Part shown: piece by piece, positions 59,027 through 64,000 of the stretch | Layout: each line of letters opens with the position of its first letter | How positions within the stretch are numbered: the stretch's first letter is position 1 | Assembly (NCBI GenBank): GCA_937975765.1 | Contig: CALJUR010000121.1 | Span: 117,923-181,922, forward strand | DNA: 64,000 nucleotides | Direction of reading: 5' to 3' | Source of the DNA: an uncultured Myxococcales bacterium | Lineage (GTDB): Bacteria > Myxococcota_A > UBA9042 > DTJE01 | Translations under genes and position numbers: made by a program | Notes under the pieces: generated by a model | The model's database searches: none | What the model was told of the DNA's origin: nothing | The model's input: only the letters and a program-made list of their open reading frames with translations

Positions 59027-60565
59027 GTGGAGCCGACCTCCCCCTCCCCCTCTGCGCCCGCCTCCCGGACCTCGCAGGCCGTCCTGCTGGCACTGGGGCA
59101 GGTCCTGAACATGGCCCTGGGGGTGGCCCTCTCGGCCGGCCTGGCGTGGACGCTGCCCGACCGCTCGGTGTACGGGGCGTTCCAGCAGATCCTGCTGGTC
59201 TTCTCGGTGCTTGCCGGCCCGATGGCCGTGGGCCTGCCGAACGCGGTGTACCACTTCCTCCCCCGGCTGGAACCGGCGGCCCGGAAGGGCTTCCTGGCCG
59301 CGGCGCACGCCGTGCTGTTCGCGGCCGGCGCCGTGCTTTCGGCGGGGCTGTTCTTCGGCGCGGACGCGATCGCCGACCGCCTGGGCAGCCCCCACCTGGC
59401 CGGGATGCTGCGCGTGTACTTCCCGCTGCCGCTGTTCCTGCTGCCCCAGATGCTGGTCGACCCGATCCTGGTGTGCCAGGCGCGCCTGGGCCTGATGGTC
59501 GGCCTCCAGGTGCTGACGCGGGCCGCCACCGCCGCGGGGGTGCTGATCCCGACGTTCCTGGGGATGGACCTGACGGTGGGCCTGTTCCTGTGGGTGCTGC
59601 TGGGCGCCGCGATCGAGGTGGCGTCCGTGGCGCTGGTGTTCCGGCCGCTGCGGTCGGTCCCCGCGGGCTGGCGGCCCGGGCTGGGCCGCGACACGCTGCG
59701 CTTCGTCCTGCCCATCGCCGGCATCACCGTGCTGTCCCCGCTGGCGCTGGCCGGCGACAAGATGTTCGTCGCGGCCCTGTTCGGCGCCGAGACCTACGCC
59801 GTCTACGTGAACGGCACCTACGCCGTGTCGATGTCGTACACCGTCATCCTGCGGGCGCAGGCCATCCTGCTGGCCGACTTCTCGCGCCTGTCGGCCGCGG
59901 GACGACGGGAGGAGATGGCCCTCCTGTGGCGTCGCGCGTCGGTGAAGACCGCCCTGGTCCTGTTCGCGATCACGGGTATCGTCTTCGCGGGCGCCGAGGA
60001 CATCGTCGCGGTCCTGTTCTCCACGCGGTACGCCGACAGCGCCTCCGTGATGCGCGTGGCCGTCCTGGGGGTGATGCCCCGCATCCTCCTGACGTCGCCC
60101 GCGTTGCAGGCCGAGGGCCGGTCCGGCTGGTACGCCACGATCACGCTGGTGGCCAGCGTCGTGAACCCGGCGTGCGTCGTGCTGTTCGGGTACGTGCTGG
60201 GCCTGGGGGCGATGGGTGCCGCGACCGGTTTCGCCATCGGCGAGTTCGTCCACGGCGCCTGGCAGGTCTTCCTGATCCGCAAGGTCCTGAAGGAGCCTCC
60301 GGCCCGGGTCATCCCCTTCGGCCGCCTGGCGGGCATCGCGGCCTGCGCCTTCGCGACCGGCGCCTCGACCTTCGGGCTGGCCCGCTGGCTGCTGCCGGAC
60401 CTGCCGGCCGTCGCCCGCGTGGCCATCGCGGGGGTGGTCTTCCCCGTGCCGTACCTGGCGGCCGTCATGCGATCGCGCTTCGCGAGGTTCGACGAGGACG
60501 TGGCCCCGCTGCTGAGGGTCCTGCGGGTGCCCGCGCACCGGGTCCCCGCGTGGCTGCGGGGCTGA
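59027..60565 (+). CDS. Polysaccharide flippase (Wzx/MATE-like)
   Basis: A 512-residue polytopic membrane protein with roughly 12-14 helices and the character of lipid-linked oligosaccharide flippases: NMALGVALSAGLAWTLPDRSVYGAFQQI, VGLPNAVYHFLPRLEP, LSPLALAGDKMFVAALFG and LFSTRYADSASVMRV. It likely moves polyprenyl-linked glycans across the inner membrane for surface polysaccharide assembly, in line with the glycosyltransferase nearby. The GTG at 59027 follows TGCTACAGT by seven bases, with no RBS, so it may be leaderless. It is convergent with the SGNH hydrolase gene. Confidence 0.82.
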   Translation: MEPTSPSPSAPASRTSQAVLLALGQVLNMALGVALSAGLAWTLPDRSVYGAFQQILLVFSVLAGPMAVGLPNAVYHFLPRLEPAARKGFLAAAHAVLFAAGAVLSAGLFFGADAIADRLGSPHLAGMLRVYFPLPLFLLPQMLVDPILVCQARLGLMVGLQVLTRAATAAGVLIPTFLGMDLTVGLFLWVLLGAAIEVASVALVFRPLRSVPAGWRPGLGRDTLRFVLPIAGITVLSPLALAGDKMFVAALFGAETYAVYVNGTYAVSMSYTVILRAQAILLADFSRLSAAGRREEMALLWRRASVKTALVLFAITGIVFAGAEDIVAVLFSTRYADSASVMRVAVLGVMPRILLTSPALQAEGRSGWYATITLVASVVNPACVVLFGYVLGLGAMGAATGFAIGEFVHGAWQVFLIRKVLKEPPARVIPFGRLAGIAACAFATGASTFGLARWLLPDLPAVARVAIAGVVFPVPYLAAVMRSRFARFDEDVAPLLRVLRVPAHRVPAWLRG

Positions 60566-60566
60566 A

Positions 60567-61283
60567 CTAGCCGGGAAGGGCAGGGAAGGACTCCCGCAGG
60601 CACTTCCATACCAGGTCGGCCACCTGCCGGTGACCCTCGGCCGTGAAGTGGATGCCGTCGGGCTGGATCTCCATGCCCCGGTCCAGGACCAGGCCGTGCA
60701 CGTCCACCAGGATGGCGCCTTCCTCCCGGCAGATCCGTTCCAGGATGCCGTTGTAGCGCTCCACCGCGGCCCGCATCCCGGGCAGCAGCCGTTCCAGGTC
60801 GTCGGTCGGCGGACCCAGGTTCACGATCAGCGGCAGGGCGGCCGATTCCCGGCGGACGATCCGCACCTTGTACCGGTACCTCGCCTCGAAGCGGGCGGGG
60901 CGGATCCATCCGCCGGCGCGCGTCCAGCGCACCAGGTGCGGCTCCATGCGCCCCTCGACGCGCCGCAGCAGCGACTTGGCCCGCCCGTATGCCTGGGGTC
61001 CCTTCAGCCACATCCACAGCGGCCGCGGAAGGACCCGCGGGGCCGCCTCGTTGATTCCGTATTGCATCACGACCGCGTCCGGGTCGTTCCTCTGGCAGTG
61101 GGCCATGAACTCCAGGTCGTCCTCGTCGACGAGGTTGCTGCGGCGGGCCACGTTCACCACGTCCCCGCCCAGGGGGCGCAGCCGGCGGCGCAGGTGGTCG
61201 GCGTAGGTGCCGCCCGCGCGGTCGTCGCGCCGGGGGGCCACGTGCAGCGCCACGGAGTTGCCCGCGACCACCACCCGAATCAT
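60567..61283 (-). CDS. SGNH/GDSL-family hydrolase
   Basis: A 238-residue esterase/hydrolase of the SGNH family. Block I is GNSVALH (Ser), the YGINEA block gives the Asn, and the C-terminal DGIHFTAEGHRQVAD gives Asp and His. No signal peptide is clear. Such enzymes often deacetylate or modify sugars in surface-glycan clusters. It is the last gene of a leftward operon; its start overlaps the RuBisCO-like gene's stop (ATGA), with GGGGAGG upstream. Confidence 0.85.
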   Translation of the reverse strand: MIRVVVAGNSVALHVAPRRDDRAGGTYADHLRRRLRPLGGDVVNVARRSNLVDEDDLEFMAHCQRNDPDAVVMQYGINEAAPRVLPRPLWMWLKGPQAYGRAKSLLRRVEGRMEPHLVRWTRAGGWIRPARFEARYRYKVRIVRRESAALPLIVNLGPPTDDLERLLPGMRAAVERYNGILERICREEGAILVDVHGLVLDRGMEIQPDGIHFTAEGHRQVADLVWKCLRESFPALPG

Positions 61284-62419
61284 GCGGACCTCCCCTGCCG
61301 GTCCGGGGATTCGACCAGCGACCGGAAGTAGGCCGCGTTCGCCGCGAGGTCGGGCGACCGCTCGTACAGCGCGCTGCCGATCAGGAACACGACGTCCTGC
61401 CCGAAGACCTCGCGCAGGCCGGGCACGTGCTCCAGGGACAGGCCGCCCGCGGGCACCGGGAAGGCCGGCCGGGGTCCCCCGATGTCCTCCTTCAGCGCCC
61501 GGTCGACCGCCTCGCAATCCTTCCGGGTGAACGGGAAGCGCCCTCCCCATCCCGGGAAGACCACCAGGTCCGCGCCCGCCAGCCGCATCAGCGTGCCCAG
61601 CAGGGCCGGCAGCGCGATCCCGTGGTCGCCGTGCGCGAAGAAGGCACCCGCCAGCGCGGGGTGCGCCACCACCGGCAGGTCCGCATCGCGGGCCACCACC
61701 CGCAGGAAGTCGGCCCCGGCCACCAGCGGCGAAATCAGGACCGCGCCGGCGCCGGCGTCCCGGGCGAAGCGTGCCCGGTCCACCACCTCGTCGGCCGGCC
61801 CGGTGACGGTCGGACAGTACAGGCATCGCCGGCCGGTCTCCCGGTTGACCCGCGCAACGGCAGCCGCCACCGCCTCGACCCGGGCCTCGTACCGCGCAAA
61901 GACCTGGTCCGTGATGCCGTGGTCGTCCTTGACGATGTCGATCCCGCCCAGCGCCAGGTCGTGCGCGTACGCCGCCAGTTCCTCCGGCGTGCGCCCCAGC
62001 GGCTTGACCGCGGACATCAGCAGCGGCCGGCCCGCCACGCCCAGCCGGGCCCGGACCCCCTCGATCCCGAACCTCGGGCCGCCCAGGCGCGCCGCCAGCC
62101 CGGGGGTCGGGCGGACCGACTCGACCCGGACGCCGTCCCACAGGCTGACGTTGCCGAAGACCACGCTGAACAGCTGGGCGAACTCGGTCCCCACCACGTC
62201 GGCCGGGAACCGCACGACGACCTCGCACGCGCCGCCGCCCGCATCGCGGACCGACTCGACGCGGCCCAGCACGCGCTGTTCGAAGAACGGCCCCTGGCAC
62301 AGGGACGGGCTGACCTCGGCGGTCTGCTCGATGGCCAGCAGGAAGGCGCGCCGTCGGCAGTCGTCCAGGCCGCCGACCAGCCGGTAGGTGACGACGAGGC
62401 CCTCTCCGGAATCGCTCAT
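61280..62419 (-). CDS. RuBisCO-like protein (form IV, non-carboxylating)
   Basis: A 379-residue RuBisCO large-subunit-like protein. The N-terminal domain VVTYRLVGG is followed by a TIM barrel: SAVKPLGRTPEELA (K139, the K175 equivalent), GGIDIVKDDHGI (K164 and D166 match the carbamylated Lys and Asp, but H167 replaces the metal-binding Glu), CPTVTGPADEV, HPALAGAF, and VVFPGWGGRFPFTRKDC. The Glu-to-His change and other substitutions argue against carboxylation; form IV proteins act as enolases or isomerases, for example in methionine salvage, or in unknown pathways. The ATG at 62419 is used, though no good RBS precedes it; a GTG at 62461 is the alternative. Confidence 0.85.
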   Translation of the reverse strand: MSDSGEGLVVTYRLVGGLDDCRRRAFLLAIEQTAEVSPSLCQGPFFEQRVLGRVESVRDAGGGACEVVVRFPADVVGTEFAQLFSVVFGNVSLWDGVRVESVRPTPGLAARLGGPRFGIEGVRARLGVAGRPLLMSAVKPLGRTPEELAAYAHDLALGGIDIVKDDHGITDQVFARYEARVEAVAAAVARVNRETGRRCLYCPTVTGPADEVVDRARFARDAGAGAVLISPLVAGADFLRVVARDADLPVVAHPALAGAFFAHGDHGIALPALLGTLMRLAGADLVVFPGWGGRFPFTRKDCEAVDRALKEDIGGPRPAFPVPAGGLSLEHVPGLREVFGQDVVFLIGSALYERSPDLAANAAYFRSLVESPDRQGRSA

Positions 62420-62462
62420 CGAGGCGTCACCCGGGGGAGGAGGTTCGGGAAGGGGTTCCACG

Positions 62463-62717
62463 TCAGTGCGCGGCCCGGTGGAAGACGCGATCCACGATGC
62501 CCGCCACCTCCTTCAGTAGCGGCGGGACCTTCGACATCTCGAAATCCCACTTCACCCGGTCCTGCAGGCGCCGGACCACGGCGTCCCGGGAGTAGCCCAG
62601 GTTCTTCAGCAGGCAGGCCCGCTGCTCGACCTCCAGGCGAAGCATCTCCTCGAAACGTCCCGCGAGTTTCCGGACGAACGTTTCGTGCCGCTTGGGATAC
62701 ATCCAGTCGAAGGGCAT
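62463..62717 (-). CDS. Small helical protein upstream of the RuBisCO-like gene, unknown function
   Basis: An 84-residue protein starting MPFDWMYPKRHETFVRKL. It is mostly charged and helical (RRLQDRVKWDFEMSKVPPLLKE), without Cys pairs or signal. I do not recognise a family. The ATG at 62717 has GGCAGGAGG upstream, good evidence that it is expressed. It is the first gene of the operon with the RuBisCO-like and SGNH genes. Confidence 0.6.
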   Translation of the reverse strand: MPFDWMYPKRHETFVRKLAGRFEEMLRLEVEQRACLLKNLGYSRDAVVRRLQDRVKWDFEMSKVPPLLKEVAGIVDRVFHRAAH

Positions 62718-62833
62718 GTAGGGCCTCCTGCCGCATTTCCGCGGCGCATTATCGGACGCCGTCTCGCGCGGTGTCAATGCGCCGGAAGGATCCGCGAGGC
62801 GCCCCGCCCGCGTGCGGCAAAGGGGGGAATCCG

Positions 62834-62868
62834 GTACGATCGGCACGGTCGGGCGGCACCGTGCCGCC
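62834..62868 (+). promoter_or_regulatory. Putative -10 and 17-nt inverted repeat upstream of the glycosyltransferase
   Basis: TACGAT at 62834-62839 is a possible -10. Between it and the RBS lies GGCGGCAC C GTGCCGCC (62852-62868), a perfect 8-bp inverted repeat with a one-base centre, suitable as an operator or a leader hairpin. Confidence 0.4.
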
Positions 62869-62878
62869 GCGGAGGATC

Positions 62879-63922
62879 ATGAAGGTCATCGTCATCGGCA
62901 ACTTCGCCCCGTCGAACTACCAGACCCAGATCGACACGCTGGCCCGCCACTTCGAGTCCGAGGGCATCGAGGTCCTTCGCACCACGACGAGGCGCGGCAA
63001 GGTCGGAAAGGGCCTGGACGTGCTGCGGACGCTGGTGCTGCCGCGGGGCGGCCTGCGCGGCGTGGACGCGGTGGTCGCCCAGCTGCACACGGATTTCTCG
63101 TTCGCGTTCGGGATCCTGTCGGTGCTGGCGGGCCTCGCGACGCAGGTGCCCGTCATCCTGCTGTACCACGGGTCCTGGTCCCGGCTGGGGTCGGCGCAGG
63201 CGCTGCTGCACAGGTACCGGCCGCTGTTCGTGCCGATGTTCCGGCGGGCCTTCCAGGTGCAGGTGGCGTCGCCGTACCTGGGCGGCCTGCTGCGCGGGAT
63301 CGGGGTGGAATCCGACGTGGTCCCGCACGTGCTGGACGACCGCTGGTCGCCGCAGCCGGCGCGCCGCAAGCCCCGCCCCCGCATCCTGTGGCCGCGCGTC
63401 TTCCACAACATCTACGACCCGCACATGGCGCTGCGCACGTTCCAGAGGGTGCGCGCGGCGCGGCCGGACGCGACGATGACGATGGTCGGGCGCGGGCCGC
63501 TGCGGGACGAGGTGCAGTCCGAGATCGCCCGGCGCGGCCTTCAAGGCATCGTGGTCAAAGACAACCTGCCCGTGGAGGCATTGCGGCAGGAGATGCTGTC
63601 GCACGACCTCTACCTGCACACGAACCGGTTCGACAACCAGCCGCTGACGCTGCTGGAGGCGATGTCCACGGGCATGGTGGCAGTCACGTCCAACGCGGGC
63701 GGCATGCCGTTCGTGTTCCGGCCCGGCGAGGGCGGCTTCCAGGCGGATTCCGGCGACGATGCGGCCGCGGCCCGGCACGTCCTGGCGCTGCTGTCCGACG
63801 AGGCGCTGTTCGCGCGGACCAGCCGGGCGGCGCTGGAGGTCGCGGCGCGGCACCGGTGGGACCGGCTGCGCGTGCCGTGGCTGGACGTCCTGCAACGCGC
63901 CCGCGACGCGCGTCGGATGTAG
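62879..63922 (+). CDS. Family 4 glycosyltransferase
   Basis: A 347-residue GT-B-fold glycosyltransferase. It has an N-terminal nucleotide-fold start MKVIVIGNFAPSNYQTQIDTLARHF, a middle acceptor region (LYHGSWSRLG), and the GT4 donor domain: RILWPRVFHNIYDPHMALRT, VGRGPLRDE, and FDNQPLTLLEAMSTGMVAVTS, where the Glu pair (EX7E-like) lies. Transfer of a sugar from a nucleotide donor during surface polysaccharide synthesis is likely. The ATG at 62879 has GGAGG upstream. It is divergent from the RuBisCO-like operon. Confidence 0.85.
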   Translation: MKVIVIGNFAPSNYQTQIDTLARHFESEGIEVLRTTTRRGKVGKGLDVLRTLVLPRGGLRGVDAVVAQLHTDFSFAFGILSVLAGLATQVPVILLYHGSWSRLGSAQALLHRYRPLFVPMFRRAFQVQVASPYLGGLLRGIGVESDVVPHVLDDRWSPQPARRKPRPRILWPRVFHNIYDPHMALRTFQRVRAARPDATMTMVGRGPLRDEVQSEIARRGLQGIVVKDNLPVEALRQEMLSHDLYLHTNRFDNQPLTLLEAMSTGMVAVTSNAGGMPFVFRPGEGGFQADSGDDAAAARHVLALLSDEALFARTSRAALEVAARHRWDRLRVPWLDVLQRARDARRM

Positions 63923-63944
63923 GGCGGGGACCCCGTCCCCCGCC
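63922..63944. repeat. Copy of dispersed GC-rich palindromic repeat
   Basis: GGGCGGGGACCCCGTCCCCC followed by GCC, directly after the glycosyltransferase stop codon (TAG at 63920-63922), is the reverse-complement form of the copy at 38749-38777. Confidence 0.55.
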
Positions 63945-64000
63945 CGGGGCCCGCCCGAGCACGGAGGCGGAGTCCACGGGTTTCCGCAGGAAACTCTGGA

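Noticed and set aside
61280..62419. True carboxylating RuBisCO
   Set aside because: The metal-binding Glu is His, other loop residues differ, and no Calvin-cycle genes are near.

Overview
This is a very GC-rich bacterial chromosome segment, densely coded on both strands. The gene order tRNA-Thr(UGU), tRNA-Tyr(GUA), tRNA-Gly(UCC), tRNA-Thr(GGU), tuf, rpmG, tRNA-Trp, secE, nusG, rplK, rplA, rplJ, rplL, rpoB, rpoC matches the proteobacterial tufB/rpoBC locus. Several exported lipoproteins carry Asp/Pro/Gly-rich stalks, two-membrane envelope proteins are present, and one lipoprotein has LDL-receptor-A-like repeats. Together these suggest a Gram-negative lineage related to Myxococcota or other former Deltaproteobacteria. 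The phylum is an inference; no 16S gene is present.

Layout. 1-5.4 kb: the 5' end of metH (leftward), then rightward yqgE, an orphan membrane histidine kinase, an M49-like metallohydrolase lipoprotein and an Asp-rich lipoprotein. 5.5-10.4 kb: an FmdB-type zinc ribbon (leftward), an RlmD/TrmA-family methyltransferase, a two-domain QueD-like protein, rlmN and a phospholipase-D-like lipoprotein. 10.4-14.6 kb: a TPR lipoprotein, a translationally coupled nucleoside-salvage operon (PNP, cytidine deaminase, amidohydrolase) and a helix-hairpin-helix membrane protein. 14.7-28.9 kb: the leftward transcription/translation block listed above. It is preceded by a near-consensus sigma70 promoter.

29.1-36.6 kb: the LDLa-like lipoprotein, then a leftward SUF iron-sulfur operon: Rrf2 regulator, sufC, sufB, sufD, a Rieske protein, a SufS-SufU fusion and a tandem MIP18 protein. 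36.6-50.1 kb: a long leftward run with two PpiC/SurA-type chaperones, mfd, two M16 protease-family proteins, an ArsA-like ATPase, an HD-GYP response regulator, an M19 dipeptidase-like protein, a radical SAM protein and rdgB. 50.1-58.9 kb: a large subtilase, an AT-rich MITE-like element, a GH114/TM1410-type protein coupled to a PilZ protein, an MFS transporter, an unknown single-pass membrane protein and an outer-membrane beta-barrel protein. 59.0-63.9 kb: a polysaccharide flippase, a leftward operon (84-residue protein, RuBisCO-like protein, SGNH hydrolase) and a family-4 glycosyltransferase.

The housekeeping core (RNA polymerase, ribosomal proteins, EF-Tu, Suf, Mfd, RlmN) is conventional. 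The less usual content is the bacterial LDLa-like repeats, the SufS-SufU fusion with a tandem MIP18 partner, the RuBisCO-like protein operon among surface-polysaccharide genes, the tandem QueD protein with a degenerate second half, and two families of non-coding repeats. I saw no CRISPR array, prophage, integrase or transposase gene.
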